A stretch of DNA of 5,444 bases. It comes from an uncultured Bacteroides sp. (lineage in GTDB: Bacteria; Bacteroidota; Bacteroidia; Bacteroidales; Bacteroidaceae). The notes beneath the pieces were generated by a model. That model was not told the origin of the DNA, ran no database searches, and saw nothing but the letters and a program-made list of their open reading frames with translations. Numbering within the stretch: position 1 is the stretch's first letter; every line of letters begins with the position of its first letter. The position numbers and the translations under genes were made by a program. Location: the NCBI GenBank assembly GCA_900555635.1, contig USLU01000157.1:1-5444 (forward strand), written 5' to 3'. This document shows positions 1 to 5,287 of this stretch, piece after piece.

Positions 1-128
1 AGTTCGCTGGTTCTTCATCAGTTCCTGCTCACGTAGAAATGATGGGATTCCTGGGTATCGGTAACAACCCGATGGTAGGTTGTACTGTAGCTTGTGCGGT
101 TGACGTAGCTCAGGCTTTGAGCAAGTAA
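1..128 (+). CDS. C-terminal end of a probable GGGtGRT-family protein (partial)
   Basis: The window opens inside a gene. The frame starting at base 3 stays open to a TAA at 126-128 and gives about 41 residues, including AGSSSVPAHVEMMGFLGIG followed by NNPMVGCTVACAVDVAQAL. This glycine-, methionine- and small-residue-rich tail resembles what I recall as the C terminus of the GGGtGRT protein family (Pfam PF14057, about 330 residues). That family is named for a glycine-rich motif which here would lie upstream of the window, and its biochemical role is not known to me. The signature motif itself is not visible, so the assignment rests on the tail alone and comes from memory. The protein looks soluble, with no export signal in the visible part. 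The base composition is richer in G+C than the DNA that follows. A strong terminator 22 nt downstream shows that this is the last gene of its transcript. Confidence 0.6.
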   Translation, partial: FAGSSSVPAHVEMMGFLGIGNNPMVGCTVACAVDVAQALSK

Positions 129-150
129 GTTATTACTTAATCAAGATAAT

Positions 151-190
151 AAATCCCTGTAACTGATAAGGTTATGGGGATTTTTATTTT
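151..190 (+). terminator. Strong intrinsic terminator of the first gene
   Basis: Arms 151-163 and 171-183 form a continuous 13-bp stem. It contains AAATCCC against GGGATTT, two G-T wobbles, then GTAAC against GTTAT-type pairing, and is closed by a 7-nt loop (TGATAAG). The descending arm runs into TTTTTATTTT at 181-190. Stem, loop and T-tract together make a textbook rho-independent terminator, placed 22 nt after the stop codon of the first gene. Confidence 0.9.
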
Positions 191-317
191 ACATATACTT
201 AATAACATTCTTATATAAATCTTCCCTTCTCGCTTATAATTATCCACTCATAAATTAGTAAATGGTTATCTGAATTCACTGCGTAACTCTATTGGATATA
301 GTCATTAGTAGGGTTGC
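191..317. other. Non-coding spacer, no gene seen
   Basis: This AT-rich stretch carries no convincing open frame on either strand and no TAnnTTTG promoter element. Its only structure is a 7-bp inverted repeat, TAGTCAT at 299-305 and ATGACTA at 318-324. The right arm overlaps the presumed ATG of the broken gene that follows. This could be an old operator, but arms this short also arise by chance. Confidence 0.5.
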
Positions 318-942
318 ATGACTAAAATAGATTTAGAGTAAATTCAGGCTAATGTGAAGATATATTTGTGACCAAGACAAACTCAAAAAATATGGGAAGT
401 TTACATACGAAAAATATGTAGCAAACAAAGGTATACAAGACACTCTAAAAGGTTTGGGTATTGATATTGATAAATTTTGGTTTCTACTTCTATTTATTTT
501 TGATTATGCTTGTGGTACTTGCATAGATGGTATGAAAGGATATGGAGCAGAGATAGAACAATTAAAAGAAGCCGTCAAAGCCATAGTTGAAAACCATAAA
601 AGAACAACAGAGTATGGGATAACTTTTAAGAATCTTATCAAAAAGACCATCCTTGGATGCAGAATCAAAGAAGAACATTTACCCCTGCAGAAGAAAAACA
701 AACCGTTCATATATGGATGTTCTATAAGATGTTTCAAGACTTTTTCAATCTGTCACCCTATAAAAAGACGCAAGAAAGGAGAACAGGGGTTATCCCTTAG
801 CAAAATATTTCTCGTATCAAAACTGATATATTTTACGAGGCTATCCACAAATACAAAATTCTACGAAAGTGATGAAAATTTGAGAGGATACATCAGTCTG
901 CATAAAGGAAGAATAATCAATACTGTAAACAGCATATATTAA
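318..942 (+). pseudogene. Degenerate gene with three frameshifts and an in-frame stop, family unknown
   Basis: A coherent hydrophilic protein of about 205 residues can be followed across changing frames. It starts at ATG 318 (MTKIDLE), meets TAA at 339-341 (a CAA codon with one C-to-T change would restore Q) and continues IQANVKIYL. One surplus base near 369 then shifts the frame to DQDKLKKYGKFTYEKYVANK and, further on, GIDIDKFWFLLLFIFDYACG. Near 640-645 an A-run appears one base short. The reading then passes to the frame giving HPWMQNQRRTFTPAEEKQT and VHIWMFYKMFQDFFNLSPYK. Near 786-793 one surplus base returns it to the frame giving SLSKIFLVSKLIYFTRLS, which ends at TAA 940-942. The open stretch at 454-942, which begins with TTG, is therefore a patchwork whose middle third is out of frame. 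The aromatic segment around FWFLLLFIFDY may be a buried helix. I do not recognise the family. It may be a relic of an accessory or mobile gene. Confidence 0.75.
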
Positions 943-954
943 CGGCAATAAAAT

Positions 955-1000
955 AAAAGCGCAATTCAGATTGCTAATGAGTTGTGCTTTTGCTATTTTT
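955..1000 (+). terminator. Terminator-like hairpin after the broken gene
   Basis: Arms 955-967 (AAAAGCGCAATTC) and 979-991 (GAGTTGTGCTTTT) pair over 13 positions with two wobbles around an 11-nt loop, and ATTTTT follows at 995-1000. The hairpin begins 12 nt after the stop of the broken gene, which is the expected place for its terminator. Its descending side overlaps the promoter proposed for the next gene. The U-tract is interrupted by GC, so termination may be only partial. Confidence 0.55.
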
Positions 1001-1001
1001 G
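970..1001 (+). promoter_or_regulatory. Predicted Bacteroides-type promoter of the lipoprotein operon
   Basis: TATTTTTG at 994-1001 matches the Bacteroides -7 consensus TAnnTTTG. ATTG at 970-973 lies 20 nt upstream and matches three of four bases of the -33 TTTG element. Transcription would start near 1008, leaving a leader of about 27 nt before ATG 1035. The leader begins around AATGACATGT (1003-1012), a 10-mer also present at 3316-3325 upstream of aspA. Confidence 0.5.
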
Positions 1002-1034
1002 CAATGACATGTTTCACTCAAATAATTCGGAACT

Positions 1035-2273
1035 ATGAGAAGAATAATCTTATATCTGTTTTGCTTCTTCATTATAGGATGTGCCAACAAAGCCAAACAA
1101 AAGGAATCCCCACAAACTTCCATAAATAATACGATTGGAATAAATGATACGCTCGGACTTTCTTTACACTCTGAACATCCCGTTTATTCCACTCAACAAA
1201 AACAAGTAACTTTTATTTTACATAACAATAGTAACACTGATATTGGCGTTGGAAGAGGTTACAGTTACACTTATGAAGACAAGAAAGGAGTATGGAGAAA
1301 TGTTCCTATGCAGCTTGTTGCATTTGAGGAAGAAATTGTAGTACGAAAAGGTGACAGGTACGATGTTGATGCCAGACTATTCCAACATACCCCTGGTCGT
1401 TACCGTTTCTTTTATACGGTGAGAATATGTGGTAAAGAACAGACCACTATGATGACTGAATTTATATTATCAAATAAAATAGATAGTATTTCTAAATCCA
1501 AGCCTATTTCAACGGAAGAAGAACAAGAACAACCATCGGGAACAACAGCTTTTGTTCTGCAACCTGTCCCACGTGATATTCCAACGGGAGAAGCCATCAA
1601 TCCCGATTCACTCTCTATGCAAACCGAATATGATTACTATCCATTAGCGACAACAGAAGTGAAACTAATCATCACCAATCACTCTCATTTTGAATATGAT
1701 TGCGGAGAAAGCTACAGCCTTGCTTATTACAACAGTAAACAGAAATCTTGGGAAACATTGCCGACCAATCCCATAGTCAATAGCATTTTATGGATATTCC
1801 CCTCAGACTACCCTACCCATGAACAGACAATCAAGCTCTATACTTCCGAAGTTCCTAATCGTGCAGGCAAATATCGCATCTACAAAGCTTTCAACAGAAA
1901 CACCAAAACTGCTTATGCTGAATTTGAATTAGTAGATGAAGCAGGAACTAAGCGGTTGAGAAAACAGATGATTGGAACAGAAAGTGTAAATGTAATACTA
2001 ACCAACAAGAACTTGAGCCAACAAAATTTATTCTTTGGCGAATATTATTTTGTAGCACATAAGCAGGGAGAACAATGGATACCATTACATGATAACAGTT
2101 TGGTGCACGACATTGGCATTATATTGAAACCTGACGGTGATTACCATTTCAAAGCCAAACTATATCCATTGTTCAATGACAATACTTCTGGTCAATATCG
2201 GGTTTACAAAGAAGTGGAGTTTGACGGCACAAATAGGAAGTGGTATATGGCAGCAGAATTTAGAATTGAATAA
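1035..2273 (+). CDS. Lipoprotein with three tandem bacterial Ig-like (Big_14-like) repeats
   Basis: This 412-residue protein begins with a lipoprotein signal: a basic N terminus (MRR), a hydrophobic core and the lipobox FIIGC, with the lipidated cysteine at residue 16. The residues after it (ANKAKQKE) lack the acidic surface-export signal known in Bacteroidota lipoproteins, so I infer a periplasm-facing anchor. Three repeats follow at roughly 41-145, 193-300 and 309-412. Each has beta-strands of the type VTFILHNNS, a Gly-rich turn with a Tyr (near 75, 224 and 335), a Trp (W87, W239, W348), and a G-x-Y-R motif (G121, G278, G386) before the last strand. The third repeat, with GEYYFVAH, DIGIILKP and SGQYRVYKEV, is the clearest match to the Big_14 Ig-like fold as I know it. 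A polar linker with an EEEQEQ stretch lies at about 147-175. There are no catalytic motifs. A binding or scaffolding role is likely, partner unknown. ATG 1035 is chosen because it gives a complete lipoprotein signal. The protein is co-transcribed with the next gene. Confidence 0.85.
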   Translation: MRRIILYLFCFFIIGCANKAKQKESPQTSINNTIGINDTLGLSLHSEHPVYSTQQKQVTFILHNNSNTDIGVGRGYSYTYEDKKGVWRNVPMQLVAFEEEIVVRKGDRYDVDARLFQHTPGRYRFFYTVRICGKEQTTMMTEFILSNKIDSISKSKPISTEEEQEQPSGTTAFVLQPVPRDIPTGEAINPDSLSMQTEYDYYPLATTEVKLIITNHSHFEYDCGESYSLAYYNSKQKSWETLPTNPIVNSILWIFPSDYPTHEQTIKLYTSEVPNRAGKYRIYKAFNRNTKTAYAEFELVDEAGTKRLRKQMIGTESVNVILTNKNLSQQNLFFGEYYFVAHKQGEQWIPLHDNSLVHDIGIILKPDGDYHFKAKLYPLFNDNTSGQYRVYKEVEFDGTNRKWYMAAEFRIE

Positions 2274-2283
2274 AAATAATAAC

Positions 2284-3186
2284 ATGAAACCATCATTGTT
2301 TTTCATATTGTTTATACTCTCTTTCTATCCTTCCATTACTTTAAAAGGGCAAGAAAATAAAACAGACAGCGTTTCTTTATGTGAGAATATGGAAGCACAT
2401 TTAGACAGTATTTGGCGTAAAGAGAACATTTGGAATCTTGGTGTGGCTAAAATAACGGGAGAACCTATTAAAGACCTGTCAGCCATAGAAGCTCCCAAAT
2501 GGGCAAAATGGAATTATGATTTAGAAGAATATTTTGTTTCTCAGATGAAATACCCAAAGCATTTATTAGAAAAGAATCAAGCAGGATATTCTGTCGTCAT
2601 GTTTTCCCTTGATACATTAGGACTGCCACGCGCCATCAATATATTAACTACAAACCATAAAGATTTTGGCAAGGAAGCAGTTAGGCTCATTAAAGAACTT
2701 CCTCATTGTTTGCCATGCCGAGATAAGAACGGCAAACGAATAGAATGTCTTTATACGGTGTATGTTCCATTCTTACCACAGCAATATAGAGATAGAATAA
2801 TAACCGATAGCATACAGGAAGAAGAATTAAAGCATTGTTTCGTGGAATGGGAAGAACAAGCGGATTTCCAAGACGGAAAACTTTGGTCGGCTCAAAATTA
2901 TATTTATCAAAATCTCACGTATGATACCAGTTTATTAGGCGAACTGCAAAAAGCCAAAGGAATATACCAAATACATATTGATTCATACGGAGAAATTAAA
3001 GAAGCAAAAACACTAAGAAGTTGCGGAGTACAACAATGGGATGAACAAGTAATACAGATAATTAGAAATATGCCAAGATGGACACCAACAATACACCATT
3101 ACGGAAAAGGTAAATATAAAGATGCGATATGGGCTATTCAAATAATATTCGAAAATCACGGCTCACCTTACAAAAAGATTGACTAA
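2284..3186 (+). CDS. Exported protein with two TonB C-terminal-like domains
   Basis: This 300-residue protein starts at ATG 2284, 10 nt after the lipoprotein stop. A longer frame from 2137 would overlap the preceding gene and bury the signal sequence, so it is rejected. Residues 1-22 (MKPSLFFILFILSF and on) form a signal peptide, probably cut near KGQ at 21-23. Two TonB_C-like alpha/beta domains follow, about 80-163 and 203-291. The first has Y-P at 90-91, GYSVVMFSLDTLG, KEAVRLIKELP and a final YTVYVPF strand. The second has GIYQIHIDSYGEIKEA, QVIQIIRNMPRWTP and IWAIQIIF. True TonB proteins have an N-terminal anchor and a Pro-rich periplasm-spanning arm, and this one has neither. It is unlikely to energise transporters in the usual way and is more likely a soluble periplasmic binding module. 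The first domain carries CLPC (142-145) and C155 where the family usually has the Trp-Pro-Gly region. It probably works with the lipoprotein. The substrate or partner is unknown. Confidence 0.8.
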   Translation: MKPSLFFILFILSFYPSITLKGQENKTDSVSLCENMEAHLDSIWRKENIWNLGVAKITGEPIKDLSAIEAPKWAKWNYDLEEYFVSQMKYPKHLLEKNQAGYSVVMFSLDTLGLPRAINILTTNHKDFGKEAVRLIKELPHCLPCRDKNGKRIECLYTVYVPFLPQQYRDRIITDSIQEEELKHCFVEWEEQADFQDGKLWSAQNYIYQNLTYDTSLLGELQKAKGIYQIHIDSYGEIKEAKTLRSCGVQQWDEQVIQIIRNMPRWTPTIHHYGKGKYKDAIWAIQIIFENHGSPYKKID

Positions 3187-3402
3187 TTAATAAATTAATT
3201 TAAGGTAGAGTAGCATTTGAGGAAACTCTTATTGATGCAGTTCCCAACAATGTGCTTTATGGCATGTATCAATTTATATCTAAATCATATTAAACACCTC
3301 CTATCTTATATGATTAATGACATGTGACGAAATCGCTTCAATCATATTACCGTCCCTACCCCTATCAAATTAATTAAGCATGGAGATAGCCACTGCGATA
3401 AT

Positions 3403-3415
3403 TGACATATTGTCA
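3403..3415. repeat. Short palindrome TGACA-N3-TGTCA, candidate operator
   Basis: TGACA (3403-3407) and TGTCA (3411-3415) form a perfect inverted repeat around TAT, centred about 116 nt upstream of the expected aspA transcription start. The same pentamers form the core of the longer palindrome at 3495-3528 and occur once more at 3318-3322. The arrangement suggests a dimeric regulator. I cannot name one. Confidence 0.4.
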
Positions 3416-3487
3416 TAAAACATAAGACACAACCACTAGTTAAACAAGCCACACAGTATAATCAAAATAAAATATTCGACACTTTTA

Positions 3488-3518
3488 TTTCAAAATGTCA
3501 TTTATATATCTACCTTTG
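3488..3518 (+). promoter_or_regulatory. Predicted aspA promoter
   Basis: TACCTTTG at 3511-3518 is an exact match to the Bacteroides -7 consensus TAnnTTTG. TTTC at 3488-3491, 19 nt upstream, is a three-of-four match to the -33 TTTG. The expected transcription start is near 3525, giving a leader of about 105 nt before ATG 3631. The -7 element lies in the spacer of a perfect 10-bp inverted repeat, so a protein bound there would compete with RNA polymerase. Confidence 0.65.
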
Positions 3519-3528
3519 TAAATGACAT
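3495..3528. repeat. Perfect 10-bp inverted repeat enclosing the aspA -7 box
   Basis: ATGTCATTTA (3495-3504) is the exact reverse complement of TAAATGACAT (3519-3528). The 14-nt spacer (3505-3518) ends in the TACCTTTG promoter element. Arm centres are 24 nt apart, just over two helical turns, so both half-sites face roughly the same side of the DNA. There is no T-tract and the position is at the transcription start, so this is unlikely to be a terminator. An operator is the best reading. Confidence 0.6.
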
Positions 3529-3630
3529 ATGAATGTAAAAGGGTTACATGCATTGTCCTCCGATTTATGGAGTTACAACTATAGTGAACTTTAATCTAAC
3601 ATTAATATAAGAACTTATTAAGAAGACGTT

Positions 3631-5064
3631 ATGGAAACAGAATTGACTGGTAAAACACGTACGGAGAGTGATCTGCTCGGCGCGCGTGAAATTCCTGAAG
3701 AGGCTTTGTATGGAGTCCAGACTCTGAGAGGTATTGAAAACTTCCCCATCAGCAAATTCCACTTGGGTGAATATCCTATGTTTTTAAAGGGGCTTGCCAT
3801 TACTAAAATGGCGGCAGCGCATGCTAACCATGAGCTGAAGTTATTAACAGACGAGCAATACAATGCCATCACAGAAGCTTGCTTGGAAATCATAGGCGGA
3901 AAGCATGCCGAACACTTTCCTATTGACATGATTCAAGGAGGTGCGGGAACTTCTACCAATATGAATGCCAATGAAGTAATTGCTAACCGTGCCCTTGAAC
4001 TGATGGGACATCGCCGTGGCGAGTATCAATATTGTTCTCCGAATGACCACGTCAATTGTTCGCAGTCAACCAACGACGCCTATCCAACGGCCATCCATGT
4101 AGGTTTATACTTAAAACATTTGGAACTGATTCCTCATTTAGAAGACCTGATTACCTCTTTCCGCAATAAAGGTCGTGAATTTGCCCAGATTATTAAGATG
4201 GGACGTACGCAACTAGAAGATGCCGTTCCCATGACTTTGGGACAGACATTCAATGGTTTTGCAAGTATTTTGGAAGATGAAATCAAACATTTAAATAATG
4301 CTGCCGAAGACTTTCTGACTGTCAACATGGGAGCTACAGCTATCGGTACCGGCATTTGTGCTGAACCTGGCTATGCAGAAAAATGCATTGCCTCCATGCG
4401 CGAGCTGACAAAATGGGATTTCAAGTTGGCAAGCGACTTAGTAGGAGCCACTTCCGATACGTCTTGCATGGTAGGATATTCATCGGCCATGAAAAGACTT
4501 TGTGTGAAAATCAACAAGATATGCAATGACTTGCGTTTACTGGCAAGCGGTCCCCGTTGTGGCTTGGGCGAATTCAACCTGCCTGCCATGCAACCCGGTT
4601 CTTCCATTATGCCGGGTAAAGTGAATCCCGTGATTCCGGAGGTGATGAACCAAATAGCTTACAAGGTGATGGGTAACGATCTCTGCGTAACTATGGCAGG
4701 TGATGCAGCTCAAATGGAACTAAATGCAATGGAGCCCGTCATGGCCCAGTGCTGTTTTGAATCTATCGACTTGTTGATTAATGGCTTTGACACATTACGC
4801 ACTCGCTGCGTAGACGGCATTACAGCCAACGCCGAACATTGCATTGAAGAAGTACACCACAGCATAGGCGTTGTTACTGCCCTGAATCCTGTAATCGGAT
4901 ACAAAAACTCCACAAAGATTGCCAAGGAAGCTTTGGAAACAGGCAAGAGCGTATATCAGCTTGTATTGGATCACGGAATTCTAACCAAAGAGGAACTGGA
5001 TACCGTTCTTAGTCCTGAAAATATGATTCATCCAGTCAAACTGGATATCAAGCCAAGACGATAA
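3631..5064 (+). CDS. aspA: Aspartate ammonia-lyase (aspartase)
   Basis: This 477-residue cytoplasmic enzyme reversibly converts L-aspartate to fumarate and ammonia. It belongs to the aspartase/fumarase superfamily and functions as a homotetramer with active sites built from three subunits. Its length matches E. coli AspA (478). The superfamily signature GSSIMPGKVNP is at 323-333, with the probable catalytic base S324 on the flexible loop, and K330 and N332 as substrate ligands. The other conserved blocks are GTSTNMNANE (106-115) and SQSTND (144-149). GRTQLEDAVP (191-200) carries Gln at 194, as in E. coli AspA, where class II fumarases have His. Together with the N terminus (ESDLLGAREIPEEALYGVQT) and GEYQY at 130-134, this favours aspartase over fumarase. 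In Bacteroides the fumarate product can feed fumarate reduction. The gene has its own promoter and a terminator-like repeat downstream, so it appears to be monocistronic. No neighbouring asparaginase or dicarboxylate transporter gene is visible. The ATG at 3631 fits the family N terminus. Confidence 0.93.
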   Translation: METELTGKTRTESDLLGAREIPEEALYGVQTLRGIENFPISKFHLGEYPMFLKGLAITKMAAAHANHELKLLTDEQYNAITEACLEIIGGKHAEHFPIDMIQGGAGTSTNMNANEVIANRALELMGHRRGEYQYCSPNDHVNCSQSTNDAYPTAIHVGLYLKHLELIPHLEDLITSFRNKGREFAQIIKMGRTQLEDAVPMTLGQTFNGFASILEDEIKHLNNAAEDFLTVNMGATAIGTGICAEPGYAEKCIASMRELTKWDFKLASDLVGATSDTSCMVGYSSAMKRLCVKINKICNDLRLLASGPRCGLGEFNLPAMQPGSSIMPGKVNPVIPEVMNQIAYKVMGNDLCVTMAGDAAQMELNAMEPVMAQCCFESIDLLINGFDTLRTRCVDGITANAEHCIEEVHHSIGVVTALNPVIGYKNSTKIAKEALETGKSVYQLVLDHGILTKEELDTVLSPENMIHPVKLDIKPRR

Positions 5065-5079
5065 GATAATGATATATAA

Positions 5080-5111
5080 ATGGGGGATAAATAGAATCAT
5101 TCATCCCCCAT
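5080..5111 (+). terminator. Inverted repeat terminator-like structure after aspA
   Basis: ATGGGGGAT (5080-5088) and ATCCCCCAT (5103-5111) are perfect reverse complements around a 14-nt loop, 15 nt past the aspA stop. Five consecutive G-C pairs make a stable hairpin. The sequence after it (CTGTAATAAATATT) lacks a proper T-run, so it may act as a weak or factor-assisted terminator or as a block to 3' decay. Confidence 0.65.
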
Positions 5112-5135
5112 CTGTAATAAATATTCCACACTCTC

Positions 5136-5152
5136 GTTGAAATAAATTCAAC
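5136..5152. repeat. Perfect short palindrome GTTGAA-N5-TTCAAC, candidate operator
   Basis: GTTGAA (5136-5141) and TTCAAC (5147-5152) are exact reverse complements separated by ATAAA. The site lies about 33 nt upstream of the TATCTTTG promoter box of the next gene, where an activator commonly sits. Its TTGAA half-site is faintly similar to FNR/CRP-family sites. That link is speculative. Confidence 0.35.
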
Positions 5153-5184
5153 ACCACTCTCAAATAAGGCTCATAACATCAAGC

Positions 5185-5192
5185 TATCTTTG
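5185..5192 (+). promoter_or_regulatory. Predicted -7 promoter element of the last gene
   Basis: TATCTTTG matches TAnnTTTG exactly. No good -33 TTTG is found 19-21 nt upstream, so the promoter may be weak or activator-dependent. The expected start near 5199 gives a leader of about 89 nt. That leader contains a small hairpin, CAACAA (5229-5234) against TTGTTG (5240-5245) with a GAAAA loop. Confidence 0.5.
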
Positions 5193-5287
5193 CAAACAAG
5201 AAGTTTCTCCAAGATAATCGTCAGTTTTCAACAAGAAAATTGTTGGTTGCCGTAGGGAAATAATTAGCAAACAAACAAAGAGATATC

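Larger units (their letters stand above)
3187..3630. other. 444-nt intergenic region: coding vestige and regulatory sites upstream of aspA
   Basis: No intact gene is present. The frame from 3204 to the TAA at 3291-3293 reads VAFEETLIDAVPNNVLYGMY followed by QFISKSY, which looks like the tail of a lost gene but has no start. Further right lie five TGACA/TGTCA pentamers, a predicted promoter (3488-3518) and an untranslated leader of about 105 nt with a weak CTCC/GGAG hairpin (3558-3572). No GC-rich terminator is seen after the gene ending at 3186. Confidence 0.6.

Noticed and set aside
361..368. TATATTTG, an exact TAnnTTTG match
   Set aside because: It lies inside the broken gene, has no -33 partner at the right distance and no sensible start codon downstream.
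504..737. Reverse-strand open frame of 77 codons
   Set aside because: It lies antisense to the broken gene, with no promoter or recognisable product. It is a shadow frame.
454..942. A 162-codon open frame starting with TTG taken as an intact gene
   Set aside because: Its middle third is less protein-like than the alternate frame, and the coherent product extends upstream of the TTG. It is described as part of a pseudogene.
1412..1600. Reverse-strand open frame of 62 codons
   Set aside because: It is embedded antisense in the lipoprotein gene, with no coding signs.
2137..2283. N-terminal extension of the TonB-C-like protein upstream of ATG 2284
   Set aside because: It would overlap the end of the lipoprotein gene by 137 nt and place the clear signal peptide internally.
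3185..3200. AATTAAT/ATTAATT inverted repeat after the TonB-C-like gene as a terminator
   Set aside because: It has only A-T pairs and a 2-nt loop, too unstable to support a terminator call.
3380..3418. Short open frame MEIATAIIDILS
   Set aside because: Twelve codons overlapping a palindrome, with no supporting signal.
3565..4946. Several reverse-strand open frames opposite aspA and its leader
   Set aside because: All overlap the strongly supported aspA gene or its leader and show no family motif. They are composition-driven shadows.
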